From Loripinus fragilis (Eukaryota > Mollusca > Bivalvia > Lucinida > Lucinidae), in the NCBI GenBank assembly GCA_964019695.1, contig OZ026525.1, positions 87,620,779 through 87,684,778 on the forward strand: a stretch of DNA of 64,000 nt, given 5' to 3'. Shown here piece by piece: positions 1 through 10,849 of this stretch. A program made the position numbers and the translations under genes. Positions within the stretch are counted from its first letter, which is position 1, and each line of letters starts with the position of its first letter. The notes beneath the pieces were generated by a model. The model made no database searches. It saw nothing but the letters and a program-made list of their open reading frames with translations, and was not told the DNA's origin.

Positions 1-250
1 GAATGTCTAAATATAGAATTTTCCTGTTGACGAGAAGAAATAATCCATTCCAGTCAAGTGATGCACGCAAATAAAGTGTTTCTGTTCTTGGATCTGAATC
101 ATGCGCAAATCCAGAGTGGCGGATAGGGGGTCCGGACGACCGCCCCCCCCCCACCTCCTCTTGAAAAACTCGAAAAAATATAGAGGTTCTCAGCAATACT
201 GGTCCGGATCCCCTGTAAAACCACAAAACTAAAGCCAGCATTCAATAATA
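1..250. other. No gene recognised
   Basis: Non-coding stretch with a short C-run near 143. I see no coding signal or repeat that I can name before the hairpin element that follows. Confidence 0.4.
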
Positions 251-317
251 GACCATCATCGGCACACCAGCGAAACGCCATTTAAATGGCGTTTCGCTTG
301 CGGACCGATGATGACCC
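251..317. repeat. Hairpin mini-element, GGCC-hairpin family, copy 1
   Basis: An inverted repeat with the core AGCGAAACGCCATT / AATGGCGTTTCGCT and outer arms that pair (CATCATCGG / CCGATGATG). The same core and similar outer arms recur near 4588, 5113, 6483 and 51529, so this is a dispersed short family. No coding capacity. The outer GGCC..TATCGGCCC arms are less well preserved here than in the 4588 copy. Confidence 0.75.
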
Positions 318-409
318 GCTTATAGTGGTAATGGATCCTTTCTCCCCTCATGGACAAAACAACAGCAATAAAAAATCCAACAAAAAAACGTTGTCTAGTT
401 GGACCCACC

Positions 410-490
410 AACTCTTATTTTCGCGAGGGTTTTATTTCGCGAAACTTCGCGGAAGCAAAATTCACGCGAAAATTTCCGAATTTTTAGTAC
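410..490 (+). repeat. Partial TTCGCGAAA-type mini-element
   Basis: Contains the TTTCGCGAAA and CGCGAAAATTTCCG motifs that also form the terminal inverted repeats of the element at 42491-42672. Only one end is recognisable here. Confidence 0.45.
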
Positions 491-1484
491 CAGCCCTGAG
501 GGTTGTTTTAATCCTAGCCAACAGTGGAGACCCTGATGAAATGCATTACATCTTGGCCTCACTGTTTTTCAACGTTTCAGGTATACCTATGACTTGTATA
601 CTTAGGAGTGTGTGTTCACAATAAATGCTCGGGCGAAACTGTCCGGATTATCGGCTCCGCAGACTCTTCGGAGCATTCGCTGGTCTATGGATATTCCTGG
701 CATATCGCCAGATTACCTTGTGTAGGCATTTTCCTGTTAAAAATTAGCATATTAACAGTAATTCTGGTAAAATAAAGAATTGTGTTCGGGTGTGATTGGG
801 TCCTTTTTGGACATCGATATGCCTCTTTAGCTCGAGGTTACCCCAAGAAATATCCCTTCAGGCCTTATATACGTTCAAAACAAAAAAGATCCATGAGTTT
901 GCTTACTTTTTGGGTCCTCAAAGAACCGACTCTGTAAATGTCTAATGTTTGTCAGATAGTGGGCCCACACGGGTCTTTAGCTCAGATTTTCTGTGAGCCA
1001 AGAGCATTTTTCTTTTATTACATCAAGGTAGTTAATTTGATTTGATTGCTAAGGCGTTATGATACATTTTTTTTTTATTTCGATATTTGTGCCAGTTGGC
1101 GAGATTTTCGTATATTTCGCCTATGCTGAAATGCCTCAAAAAACCCATGCTAATGTATCAGGCGGGGCTTCATGTTTACGTTTTGGCCTGTGTCTTTGAT
1201 ATCGTTATCAAGCCATGGTGTAAACAAAGCATATGCTGGCTTTTTACAAGTGTAGATTCAGACGAGCCTGTGCAGCCTCCTTTTAAGCTTAGAAACTCAA
1301 AATTATATTCGATCAGTAGCTTAACAGTTAACGAATTATCAAGCTACTAGCAAAGGCTCTGATCAGACTGCACGTCTGCGCTGGCTGGTCGGAGCGTTTG
1401 CTGGACACACATACCACATTGATGGAAATCTCATGTTGCGGCTAATTTGCCTTTTACCTCATAGAGACACCTTTTAATGCTTTT
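491..1484. other. No gene recognised; degraded repeats
   Basis: Non-coding. Two spots (about 522-571 and 1351-1401) carry weak versions of the CAGTGnAGACCCTGAT and GCAAAGGCTCTGATCAGAC motifs of the hairpin family described from 1485 onward. Short open frames here have no recognisable product. Confidence 0.4.
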
Positions 1485-1551
1485 GCAACGAGACAGACCA
1501 TGATCAGGCAGCTCTTGTAAGAGCTGCCTGATCAGGGTCTGCTGTGTTTGC
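1485..1551. repeat. Hairpin mini-element, GCAAACAGTG family, copy 1 (divergent arms)
   Basis: Perfect inner stem CAGGCAGCTC / GAGCTGCCTG, flanked by CAGACCATGAT / ATCAGGGTCTG and ending GTGTTTGC. Other members lie near 9893, 17686, 25615, 32954, 38957, 44954, 51162 and 63817. The inner stem sequence differs from those copies while remaining self-complementary. Confidence 0.7.
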
Positions 1552-1577
1552 TTATGGAAATATTATATATCTGATCC

Positions 1578-1720
1578 TAGACTAAATATGTGCACGAATT
1601 ACTGTTAACCTGTGTTTGTTCAAGCTTGTCCTTGAAAAAGTATGACTAGGTGAAGTGACCGTCCCCAATGACCATAGCTGTTGACTGTGACGTAAAGCAA
1701 CAAAACAAACAAACACGCAA
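1578..1720 (+). repeat. tRNA-derived SINE 1, 3' fragment
   Basis: Matches the 3' half of the full SINE at 21904-22235: TGCAC..AATTACTG, GTGAACTGACCG-like, then CCATAGCTGTTGACT, GACGTAAAGCAACAAAAC and a CAAA-rich tail. The tRNA-like head is missing, as in a 5'-truncated SINE. Confidence 0.75.
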
Positions 1721-2350
1721 AAACTAAACCAGTGGATATAAGTATTCATGGTGGGTGAAGCCTAGCTTGAATATTCATGAATGAAAGTGCTAACATACAC
1801 ATCTAATGTAATACGAAATTGTGTCAAAACTCGTAAAACAAGGTCTGTCATGCGCGGATCCAGAAAGTTTTATCAGAGTGGGTCCACAACTCGACTTCGA
1901 AAACGTTTTTTTTGTTGTTGTTGTTTCAGAGGACCCTGATCAGTATTGCTAAGAAACTATCCAGCTTTGTATTTTTTCAGGTGGTATCCGAAGCCCCTGC
2001 ACTCCACTCCCTCTTGATCCGCCAATGTCTGTCCAAAGTAAAGATGATTGGTACATCATATATACTCACTTGATTGTTCACTATACCATCAACTTAATAT
2101 ACTGAAAGTTTCTATTTTGCATTTAGACATCGATTTCGCAGGCTCAGTCTATAACGTTAATACTCGTATATTGTAGTATGGGAGTTTTGGAGGATGATTA
2201 ATTCTTTAACATGATAGAACATATAGAAGTACATTGCATTATTGCATTTTACACCTCTGTAGACTGACAGGGTGTTGTAATGGTAAAAGTCGAGACAAAA
2301 CGTATGGAGCGACTTGGTTTTTTACGATGATACTAAACAAATGCAATATA
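1721..2350. other. No gene recognised
   Basis: AT-rich non-coding DNA with a T-run and TTG repeats around 1905-1925. No feature that I can name. Confidence 0.35.
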
Positions 2351-3101
2351 TTGAGGATCTTACATGAGTACTCATGTTTTATTGAATTTATTAAACGAGT
2401 AGGGGAAAAGAGATAAAATGCCCGGCATAAAATGCGAGGCTTGCCGAGCATTTTATCTACTTTTTCGCAACGAGTTTAATAAATTCGATAATACAGGATC
2501 ACGAATGTTAGATTCTATTTATCACATGACATTAAAACACTTAAAATTAAATTTTGGTGTGAAAAACCTTATGATTTTTCCCTTATTTTATGCAACGCTA
2601 TAATTTCCTGTAAATCGGTATAAACCACTATTCTAATGCACTTGCTAATGCAATGAGACTTTTGATTGGATATCGTCATAAATTTGCGACAGTATATCCT
2701 GCGATATACTGTCGCAAACCCGACGTCATTACGTAACGTCGCTTTTTATTGGTTGACAAGCCAATATATGCAGCTGGCAAGTGATTTTTTGCAGCTGGCA
2801 TCCACTGGACGTATAGGCGCAACAAAGTACATTTTCACTGTCTTTTTGAAGGGAAATGTTAATAGTGCATTAGAATTGGGATAACCATATTCAAAATTTG
2901 GGGAGGTATATCGTCGGATATACGTTCGGAAATCACGTTTTACGGCTCCGCTTACGCGTCGCCGTAAAACTAAATTTCCGACCGTATATCCGACGTTACA
3001 CCTCCCCAAATGAAAATTTTGAATACAGTTATCCCCGAAGTGGTTTATCGATTTTATTGCATGGTTTATATCACTCTCAGATGCGACATCATGTGATAAA
3101 T
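2351..3101 (+). repeat. Family A element (~320 bp) split by a family B insertion
   Basis: Left part 2351-2633 has the family A signature: ACATGAGTACTCATGTTTTA, then a hairpin ATAAAATGC..GAGGCTTGCCGAGCATTTTAT, then TTCGCAACGAGTTTAATAAA. The right part 3039-3101 continues with GTGGTTTATCGATTTTATTG and a GCGACATCATGTGATAAA-like end. In intact copies the two meet in the palindrome AAACCACTAGTGGTTT; here that palindrome is interrupted by about 400 bp of family B sequence. Other A copies: 5768, 7990, 35226, 35548, and on the opposite strand 32480, 33312 and 63205. Confidence 0.75.
2634..3038 (+). mobile_element. Family B non-autonomous element (MITE-like), copy 1
   Basis: Begins TTCTAATGCACTTGCT and ends AGTTATCCCC, as does the second copy at 36962-37331. 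Inside are two strong inverted repeats: GCGACAGTATATCCTGCG..ATACTGTCGC near 2689, and a long one from about 2880 to 3034 with arms GGTATATCGTCGGATATACG and its complement around a GGCTCCGCT..GCGTCGCC apex. No transposase frame, so it probably moved by enzymes supplied in trans. It sits in a family A copy. Confidence 0.75.
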
Positions 3102-3293
3102 ACACATAAGGTGTAAAATACGAGGCACGTGTACAAAATCCCAAAACACTTAATGTTACAATACTGTAAGATCTTGCGATAGTTTCATTAATATTATAAT
3201 TTAATACACTGGTATTTGTATTACATGCAGTGGCTATTGTTTTTATACGTAGTGTGTACTGTATTAATTACACCCTGTACGACGTCGATTTGT

Positions 3294-3496
3294 TTGTTTG
3301 TTTGTTTGATTTGATTCTTTACGTCCCACCAACAATCTTTCAGTTATATAGGGACGGGTCTTCCTGGGTTGAACCAGTACTAAGCTAGGATAAATGTGTC
3401 TTGCTCAAGGACCACAACGCAGTGACGCCGGTGAGGCTCGAACCCGAGTCCCTTCGCTCTCGAGTCAAGCACTCTACCACTGAGCCACCGCGCTCC
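3294..3496 (-). mobile_element. tRNA-derived SINE 2, full copy with 14-bp target-site duplication
   Basis: Read on the minus strand it begins GGGAGCGCGGTGGCTCAGTG (tRNA A-box like) followed by GGGTTCGAGCCTC (B-box), a unique body, and a tail AAGAATCAAATCAAACAAAC. The flanks 3280-3293 and 3497-3510 are both CGACGTCGATTTGT, a 14-bp duplication typical of LINE-driven integration. RNA polymerase III promoter boxes are therefore internal. Related copies: 8812-8950 and a tail at 34866-34945. Confidence 0.88.
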
Positions 3497-3510
3497 CGAC
3501 GTCGATTTGT

Positions 3511-4139
3511 ATTACATGCTGTTATTTTTGTATTATACGCAGTAGTTATTGCTATACTTTACGATATACAGTGATTGTTATGCTACGCTTACACTCACGC
3601 AATCACGACTTCGGCCACCATGGACGAAACTGGGTGACCGTAACTCAACGTATGGGAACGGGGTCGACAAACTTAGCTCACCGTGGTTGCCGTGGTCGTC
3701 GGGACAAATTTTTAAACAGTCAAAAAACTTGCCAAGGCAGCCACGGCGGGATTGACCTACTTACATTTGTATATGTGCGTAGTAGAATGCGGAGAACGCA
3801 ACAAAACGTGACAGAACGTAACATATACCTTACTTTAACACACCTCGCCTATAGAGCCAACGGTAACAAACTGTGATATATCGGACAATAATTCACAGCT
3901 AAAGTGTGTGATAGCTGACGTCACTGGAAAATGACGTCATTCATGGCGATAGACGGTGTAACGTCGTTTTTACGCTTGAAAGACGTTACAATTACATGTA
4001 AACGTATGCATCGTAGTCTATACGTATTGGCGGGAGTTCTTCAGTGCAATGGCGGAAAGTTGGAAGAAGCTGAAGACTTCGAATGTGTTTTCGTCGTTTA
4101 TTGTGTGTTAGAATCGAAATAGATCTGCACCACTGCGTG
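3511..4139. other. No gene recognised
   Basis: Contains several TGACGTCA/ACGTCATT-type short palindromes near 3915-3970. The open frames here have no recognisable domain and no splice-supported context. Confidence 0.35.
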
Positions 4140-4265
4140 AATTGTTGAGTAATAATACACTGTTTGTCGGTCAGTTGTGCGAAGATAAATCGCTCGCGAT
4201 GCGCGCTCGTGATTTGATCTTCTTTACAATTGACCTCCAAACAGTGAATTATTACTCAACAATTA
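4140..4265. repeat. Long inverted repeat / hairpin element
   Basis: The left arm AATTGTTGAGTAATAATACA and right arm ATTATTACTCAACAATT pair. Inside, ACTGTTTG..GGTCA and TGACC..CAAACAGT continue the stem, then GAAGAT..ATCTTC and a GC-rich apex around GCTCGCGATGCGCGC. Single copy in this window. Confidence 0.7.
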
Positions 4266-4587
4266 CAAAGTTGTTTGAAAGTTGCTGCAAATATAGTTGC
4301 GCCGAACAAAAATAATGTGGTTTATTGACTAATCACGATACCTTTATTCTCAAATATAGCCATTAGCCCCCTTTCGAACCAATCATTGTCTTTTTTACAT
4401 TTACAGATATGTGTCATGTTGGCATATGTAAGCCGAAATGTGGTCGGATCCAAAACATAGAGTTCATGCTCCTTTGACCCATGAACTGAAACTTAAAAGA
4501 ATTCAATTTGTATAAAAAAAATATAAGCCTTTACGAGCAATTTTACGCCATTTTCACGTAAACACTGCCTAGCCAATATACGGTGAC

Positions 4588-4647
4588 GGCCACTATTGGC
4601 CCACCAGCGAAACGCCATGGCGTTTCTCTGATGGGCCAATAGAGGCC
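4588..4647. repeat. Hairpin mini-element, GGCC-hairpin family, copy 2
   Basis: Well-preserved member: GGCCACTATTGGCCCACCAG, GCGAAACGCCAT meeting ATGGCGTTT, then GATGGGCCAATAGAGGCC. About 60 bp, nearly a perfect palindrome. Confidence 0.8.
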
Positions 4648-4704
4648 CGTTTCTATATGCTTACTAGGACATGTCACATTTTCAAAGGGTAATTGGTAAT
4701 TTAG

Positions 4705-4851
<147 letters not shown>

Positions 4852-5505
4852 CTTTTTAGAACCATGAACTGAACTGAAAGTCTTCAATATGTATAATAAA
4901 CGTTTCTGATCAATTCTGTGCCATTATATCCAATTATGGGCTATTCTGTATGCAATTCAAATGCTGAAAACACTCAATGTCTGGATGAATAGATAGATAT
5001 CGTTTCCCTGATTATTTTATTGTGTCAGAGATCGGATGAAATGTGTCATGCTAAAAATGCCATGACTGAACTCAATATCCGGATAAATAGATAACGAGTT
5101 GGCAGCTTAAAGTGGCCCACAAACGGCCCGTCAGCGAAATGCCACGTCGCAGGTGGGCCGATAGTGACACTACATTGTATGCTTGTCTGGATAGATGCCA
5201 AGACTTCATTTTTTATTTAATCACACGTTAATATTTACATTTCCACTGCGAATTTTTAAATGAACCTTTACATTTGAGACGCCGTTTATACCTTCATGAA
5301 CGGATCTGTTTAAGCCACGCCCACATACGCGCCATTTAGACGGACCAACGTCAACGCCATCCAATAGCGTTGTTTGTTTACTGACGTTGAACGCGTATCA
5401 CCATGACGTTAAGCGTGAAAACTTGGCGTTTTGGCTATTCCGAAACCTTAGTTATGTCTGATTTAAAAAAATATAAATAATAAATTCAATTTTTGGTCTA
5501 TTAAT
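4852..5505. other. No gene; contains GGCC-hairpin copy 3
   Basis: At 5113-5170 lies a decayed member of the GGCC-hairpin family (GTGGCCC..CAGCGAAATGCCA..GGTGGGCCGATAGTG) with the right arm shortened. The rest is AT-rich non-coding DNA. Confidence 0.55.
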
Positions 5506-5601
5506 GGAATCATGAATACTTAGGGTCTAGACTTGCAAAGTTAACTTGAAGCCCTTCGGGCTTCAATTACTTTGCAAGAGACCCGAAGTATTCATGATTC
5601 C
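5506..5601. repeat. Long hairpin, GGAATCATGAATACTT family
   Basis: Arms GGAATCATGAATACTTAGGG and CCGAAGTATTCATGATTCC with inner stems CTTGCAAAGT / ACTTTGCAAG and a GAAGCCC TTC GGGCTTC apex. A single arm of the same family is found at 42829-42857. Confidence 0.8.
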
Positions 5602-5767
5602 GTGAACCTTCCACAAATCGATTCAATTTCTTAAATGCTCTTCAAATCGTTACTAGTAAAACGATGTAAACGCGGATCAGCTTGGTTGAGCTGTGCCTCT
5701 TAAAATCAATTTGTGGAAAGAAGTCCTCAATGATCAGAATAAGAGACAATTTTCCAGAAGTTAATAG

Positions 5768-6070
5768 TGGATTTTACATGGGTGCTCACGATTTATTGAC
5801 TTTATCGAACGAGTTAAGGAAAAGAGATAACTTGCGAGGCTTGTCGAGCATTTTATCGCTTTTTTCGCAACGAGTTTAATAAATTCAATAATACAGGAAC
5901 ACGAATGATAGATTCTATTAATCACATGACATTTAACTTAATTTAAAAAAAAATCGCATTTTTGGCGTTAAAACGTCAAGATTTTGTCATATTTAACGCA
6001 ACGTTATAATAGACGACAACCTAACGTTATGCATGGTGTTATATCACTCCCAGACGCGACGTCATATGAT
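5768..6070 (+). repeat. Family A element, copy 2
   Basis: Has ACATGGGTGCTCACGATTTA, a GAGGCTTGTCGAGCATTTTA hairpin side, TTCGCAACGAGTTTAATAAA, then the CACTCCCAGACGCGACGTCA end. Part of the distal half is diverged. Confidence 0.75.
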
Positions 6071-6482
6071 GCGCAACGCACGTTTTGGGCCCTTAACGTT
6101 ATTAATGACGTTACGAGTTATTGACGTCAAAAGTGATGACAAATTTACGCGATTATTTTTACGTTTCAGTCCATGACGCTAACATCAGACTTCAGGCTGA
6201 GACTGTTTTTATCGGAACTGATATATCCTTTAGACTCTCTTACAAACTATATACAATGAATATGCGCTTTCCAAGAAATCCTTGATTTTGAATAATAATT
6301 AAGGCAAGCTTTAAATAAAATAAAAAGATTTATTACCATGTGATTACCGGAGACGTAATTCTATTGTTTGTGGCCTTCTCGATGTAGCCGTGTTCTTTGG
6401 CTATAACCAGTACTGGTCGGATGAGTTTATGGTTTTATGTTTTTCATGTCCAGGAATACCCGCTCAGTAAGTACAATCAATC
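6071..6482. other. No gene recognised
   Basis: Non-coding, with a few ACGTTA/GACGTCA short palindromes. The end from about 6350 already resembles the SINE 3 units that follow on the minus strand. Confidence 0.35.
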
Positions 6483-6554
6483 GGACCACTATCGGCCCGC
6501 TAGCGAAGCACCATCCGAATGGCGTTTCGCTACTGCGGCGGGTCAATAGAGGCC
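6483..6554. repeat. Hairpin mini-element, GGCC-hairpin family, copy 4
   Basis: GGACCACTATCGGCCCGC, TAGCGAAGCACCAT / ATGGCGTTTCGCTA, GCGGGTCAATAGAGGCC. The stem has a few mismatches, so this is an older copy. Confidence 0.75.
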
Positions 6555-6559
6555 CGAGA

Positions 6560-7118
6560 TTGGATGATGGCTGGTTCAACCGGCAGTGGTTCTGATTTAA
6601 AAACGTCTCAGAAGACGGGGCATATGGCTATAAGTCTCATCCGACATGCTGGGAGAAGCCAGGAATCGAACCAAGGGCCCCCTGGTTTACAAACCATGGG
6701 CTACCGGAGACGTAATTCTCTTTTTTGTGGCCGTGTTCCTTGGCTATAATCAGTACTGGCCGAGTGGGTTTATGGGTTTTCAGGAGCATCCGATGCTCAA
6801 CCGGTAGTGGTTCCGGGTTTAAAGAGTCTCAGAAGACGGGGCCATGGCTTTAAGTTTCATCCGACAGACTGGGAGAAGCCGGGAATCGAACCTGCCACCC
6901 CTGGTTTACAAGGCATAGGCTAAAAACGTCTTGTGGCTTTCCTTGGGTAGTAACCAGTAACGGGCCGGGAGGGTTTATGATTCGGTGTGTATTATATGAC
7001 GGGAGCACCCGAAGGCTCAACCAAAAGTATTTCTGGAGAAGCCGGGAATCGAACCTGCGACCCCTGGTTAACATCGCATAGCGCTTATCCACTACAGCAC
7101 GATAGGCTACCGGAGATG
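6560..7118 (-). mobile_element. tRNA-derived SINE 3, three tandem minus-strand units
   Basis: On the minus strand the first unit (from about 7118) reads CCTATCGTGCTGTAGTGGAT (A-box region) then GGTTCGATTCCCGGCTTCTC (B-box). The same B-box region recurs near 6880 and 6660, each followed by CAGNNTGTCGGATGA, CCCGTCTTCTGAGAC and a proline/GGTTGAGC-type segment. Spacing is about 210 bp, so three units sit head to tail. Heads 2 and 3 keep the B-box but have a degraded A-box. No flanking duplication recognised. Confidence 0.7.
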
Positions 7119-7752
7119 TCATTCGCATTTTGAGACAGATCCATGAAATACAATTTATAAATATAATGCAAGCATTAAAATATTGGAGGATAGGAAATTA
7201 ACTTATATTTTTCAGTTTTAATTTCATCTTACCTAAAATAAATAATTACTGCATCAATCATGTAACTATACTTAGCTTCTGTATGCTTGAAAAAAAATCT
7301 CCTAGACTAGGGAATTGGTCGAACAACGGAGAAGGAGTACAGTAGATTTCGACGGTTTAGTTTGGGGGCCTACCCCGGGTATTTTGGTGTAGTGTTTTTC
7401 AGTGTTGTTTAATATGCTTTTGTCATTTTTACACTGCCTAACTGACGAGTCCGGGAAACCAGACCTAACCCGATACTCTAAAATATATTGAATAGATCTA
7501 GATCTATGTAGCTTCATATATATTTTAAAAAAGAACCGCGGTTAAATTAATGATGCATGTACATGTAGGAGAAGGAACGGGCGCCAATTCATTTTAATTC
7601 AACTTCTTTCCCCTGCTAATTAATATAAATTCAATCTCAAGAATGGAACCTTGTACCATACTAAAGACCAATATGACCATGCCAATGTAGGCCTACAGTC
7701 CCAGGGCATAATTATTCGCCACTTTGTGACGTCGCCATTTAAAACAGTGCAT

Positions 7753-7784
<32 letters not shown>

Positions 7785-7989
7785 CATGACGCAATTTACA
7801 AAAAAAAAAAATACATGAATGAAATGCAAATTTATAGAAAATAGCAATATGTAAACTAAAATATTTACGCTCAAGGTTCTCCGGTAGAACGCGTTTAAAA
7901 TGAACATATTATTTAAACAATATATCATTGACGCTATCCTAACGTGAATGTCACCGAAAAAGTGAAATGCCTATCATACGAAAACACAT
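7119..7989. other. No gene; A-runs
   Basis: AT-rich. A poly-A run of about 27 bases lies near 7757-7783 and another near 7800-7810, possibly tails of lost retroposons. No domain in the open frames. Confidence 0.4.
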
Positions 7990-8313
7990 AGAGGATCTCA
8001 CATGAGTGCTTATGTTTTATTGAATTTATCAAACTAGTTGGGAAAAGAGATAAAATGCTAGGCTTGCCGAGCATTTAATCTCTTTTTCGCAGCGAGAAAT
8101 ACAAGAGCACGAATGTTAGATTCTATTTATCATTTGACATTAAGATTCCTTAAAAGTCTCATTTCTGACGTAGAAATGTTATAATTTTGTCATTATTTTC
8201 GCAACTGTGTTATGGACGTCATAAAGTTACCCTTAAATCTATAAACCACTAGTGGTTTATCGGTTTTATTGCATGGCGTTATTTCACTCCCAGACGCAAC
8301 GTCATATGATAAA
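7990..8313 (+). repeat. Family A element, copy 3
   Basis: Full-length type: GAGGATCTCACATGAGTGCT, ATAAAATGCTAGGCTTGCCG hairpin, ATTTATCATTTGACATT, the AAACCACTAGTGGTTTATCG palindrome, and the CCCAGACGCAACGTCATATG end. Confidence 0.8.
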
Positions 8314-8531
8314 TGAATTTAAGTCAGGAGCATTAGCTGAACAGGTTAAAATAAATATAACAGAATTACGTTATTTTGCACTTTTCCGAATATCATAATC
8401 GGTTACGCATACATTTTTCACTTTCATTGTTTATTTGCATTTTACTGTATTGCGCCATAAGAACGGTATAATAAGAAAAGCAATTATGACAGAATAATGT
8501 TGACATATTATCATAATGTTTACCAAGTGAT
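8314..8531. other. No gene recognised
   Basis: AT-rich non-coding DNA between a family A copy and the next hairpin. Confidence 0.35.
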
Positions 8532-8610
8532 AGTTACAGGTCCGATGCTAGTTGTATTGGTCCGAAGCCTTCAGCCTCGGACCAATACAGCTGGTCAAGG
8601 ACCTATAACT
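8532..8610. repeat. Hairpin element, GTATTGGTCCG type
   Basis: Arms AGTTACAGGTCC / GGACCTATAACT and inner stem GTATTGGTCCGAAGCC against GCCTCGGACCAATAC, apex AAGCCTTCAGCCT. Single copy seen. Confidence 0.75.
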
Positions 8611-8811
8611 CAGCCATGACAAAATCATTTGATTAATAAAACTTTTATTAATTAATTTTCAACTTAGCTCGTTGAAGTTGTTTCAATACCAAACAAGGCT
8701 AAACTAATAGTTCATGTGAATTATCTGCATATACTTCTACTAGTATTGCCCTTGGTACTAGACTTTGGCCCAACCGTATCGACCAAGTCAAATAGAGCTG
8801 TCCAGCCCTAG

Positions 8812-8950
8812 GGAGCGCAGTGGCTCAGTGGTAGAGTGCTTGACTCGAGACCGAGGGGTCGCGGGTTCGGGCCTCACCGGATGAAGACCCGTCCCTACAT
8901 ACCTGAAAGATTGTTGATGGGACGTAAAGAATCAAATAAAAAACACCAGT
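8812..8950 (+). mobile_element. tRNA-derived SINE 2, internally shortened copy
   Basis: Starts GGGAGCGCAGTGGCTCAGTG, has GCGGGTTCGGGCCTCACCGG as B-box region, then jumps to GAAGACCCGTCCCTACATAC and the GACGTAAAGAATCAAAT tail. The middle ~65 bases found in the 3294-3496 copy are absent. No clear target duplication. Confidence 0.8.
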
Positions 8951-9280
8951 ATGACACCGACGTATTTCACAGTATAAGTACAATGTACTATACGAGTATT
9001 GAGTAGTTCTTTAATAAATATTATTATTACATAATCTATAAATAAACATCTTCTGATTGCCCAGATGCATATTAACTCGAGTCAATAAAACTACTTATCG
9101 CATGGTCTGCCGGACGTGACGTTGCAAAGTACACGGCACGATGTAATATTGACCGGCTTACGGGAAGTGACGTCAGAACGTCAAGTAATTTCGCATGATC
9201 CATCCATAACGTGAACGTTTTTTTGGTCAAAAATGGCAGGAAATGCATAACATAAATTTATTATATAATAAAACAATTGT
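8951..9280. other. No gene recognised
   Basis: Non-coding, GACGT-rich short palindromes near 9115-9185. Confidence 0.3.
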
Positions 9281-9423
9281 TGACTTATGTTTCGGTAGAC
9301 ATGGAGTGTTATTGAACAGTAAACTTAATCATATTGACCTCCGCTCTCGGAGGTCGGTCAATATGACGTTTACTGTTCAATAACACTCCATGTCTACCTC
9401 AACATAAGTCAATAATTGTATAA
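9281..9423. repeat. Long hairpin element, ~70-bp arms
   Basis: Left arm includes GTAGACATGGAGTGTTATTG and AACAGTAAAC, right arm GTTTACTGTTCAATAACACT and CCATGTCTAC; outer TTGACTTATGTT / AACATAAGTCAA; inner CATATTGACC / GGTCAATATG; apex around CTCCGCTCTCGGAG. Arms are almost identical, so the structure is probably young. Confidence 0.85.
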
Positions 9424-9892
9424 TATCACATTGAATCGGGACATGGTAGTGAAAATGCGTTAATATTGGAATTACGAGATTTTTAAAAAAGCAACTGAAG
9501 CAATTTATTTATATAAAATTGCCCAAAAATATAACTCTGCCGAGTTATTTGAATTTTAACTTCTTTAAGTTATGTACTTCTACCTGAACGTTTAAGTACG
9601 ATCGCCTTGTCCATCCTTATTAACTGTATGGGTCCATTTGAGCCACAACATGAGATTTCCAAAAATGTGGTATGTGCGACAAGCAAAGGCTCAAATCAGC
9701 CTGCGCATACGTTTAGTTTGATCAGAGCCTTTGCTAGTCTCTTGAATTTTCAATGACTCTAAGGCCACTGACCAAACATCATTGGAATTTCCAAGATTAA
9801 AAGGAAGCTGCATAAGCTCGTCTGAGACTACACTTGTCAAAATACCATATTGTTGGAAATCTCATGTCGCGGCTACTAATTGTAGCATAGAG
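9424..9892. other. No gene; weak hairpin relic
   Basis: Around 9685-9742 a GCAAAGGCTCAAATCAG..CAGAGCCTTTGC inverted pair resembles divergent members of the GCAAACAGTG hairpin family. Otherwise non-coding. Confidence 0.4.
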
Positions 9893-9960
9893 GCAAAAAT
9901 GTGGACCAAGATCAGACTGCTCCAACGGGAGCAGTCTGATCTGGGTCTACACTGCTTGTC
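9893..9960. repeat. Hairpin mini-element, GCAAACAGTG family, copy 2
   Basis: Inner stem CAGACTGCTCC / GGAGCAGTCTG with AACG at the apex, outer part ATGTGGACCAAGAT / ATCTGGGTCTACACT. About 68 bp. Confidence 0.8.
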
Positions 9961-10646
9961 AAATATGCACCGAAAACTTGTCAGCAGACAACATAATAGA
10001 CAACATTTGTTGCGATTGGTGTTCTAAGGGTTAGAATTCTCTAGCATCAGTAATTAAAATCACGATCAGGATCTAATATTAATTACTGGTCTTTTGTCAG
10101 TAAGTCAAAGCTTACCCTGTTGGTCCAATATTGAGCTGATTCCTCGTTGTTTCTCATGTTCAGTGACAGGAATCGATATAATTACAAGTCCGATATGGGA
10201 ATTTCATCCATCGGAATTGCTGTCAAATTGAGACAAGAGGATATAGTCTAAGCGCTCTGCATTAACCTCTGGTCCGGTCTGGACAAACTTGGTTGGGCTC
10301 ACCTTAGCAATAAACTGCAGCCTTCTTTGAGTTAGAGGGTGATTGTTGATGGCCATGGTTGTCGTACCTAAAGAAAACCAAGACAAAGTTCCTACGTTGT
10401 ACTGGTTACCTAAACTCCTTAAAACACCTATATAGCAAGTTTTATCAGTCACCCCTAATATTAACTGCATTGTTTCAACATAACCTAATAAACGTTTCCT
10501 ATCTCACGGCATGTTACCTTTATCAGGTCATGATGACGTTGCACTTTTTGAATGACGTCGCTTATGACGCTGAATCAACACAAACATAAAAATTACGTCA
10601 TAATCGCTAGTTTGAAGAGTGGTCAACAATGGGTAAACTGATAAAT
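9961..10646. other. No gene recognised
   Basis: Non-coding; the open frames of 76-88 codons on both strands have no recognisable domain. Confidence 0.35.
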
Positions 10647-10800
10647 AGAATACCAGATTCGCGTCTTTTGATATCAAGTTTACCAGGCTCGGCTTTGAGA
10701 ACGCATGTTGAATCGCTCGGCAAGCCTCGCGATGTCAACAAGCGTTCTCAAAGCCTTGCCTGGTAAACTTGATATCAAAAGACACTCAGATAGTATTCTC
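10647..10800. repeat. Long hairpin element, ~70-bp arms
   Basis: Left arm carries GTCTTTTGATATCAAGTTTA and GGCTTTGAGAACGC; right arm GCGTTCTCAAAGCC and TAAACTTGATATCAAAAGAC. Outer AGAATACCAGA pairs imperfectly with TCAGATAGTATTCT. The apex contains CTCGGCAAGCCTCG, the same apex word as in family A and in the hairpin at 51776. Confidence 0.85.
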
Positions 10801-10849
10801 TATTGCTAATTCTAGTTCTCGACGACGGCAGAACTTTCTAAATTGTTAA

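Noticed and set aside
8812..8885. A functional tRNA gene on the plus strand
   Set aside because: Same SINE family as 3294-3496; the acceptor stem does not close and a SINE tail follows.
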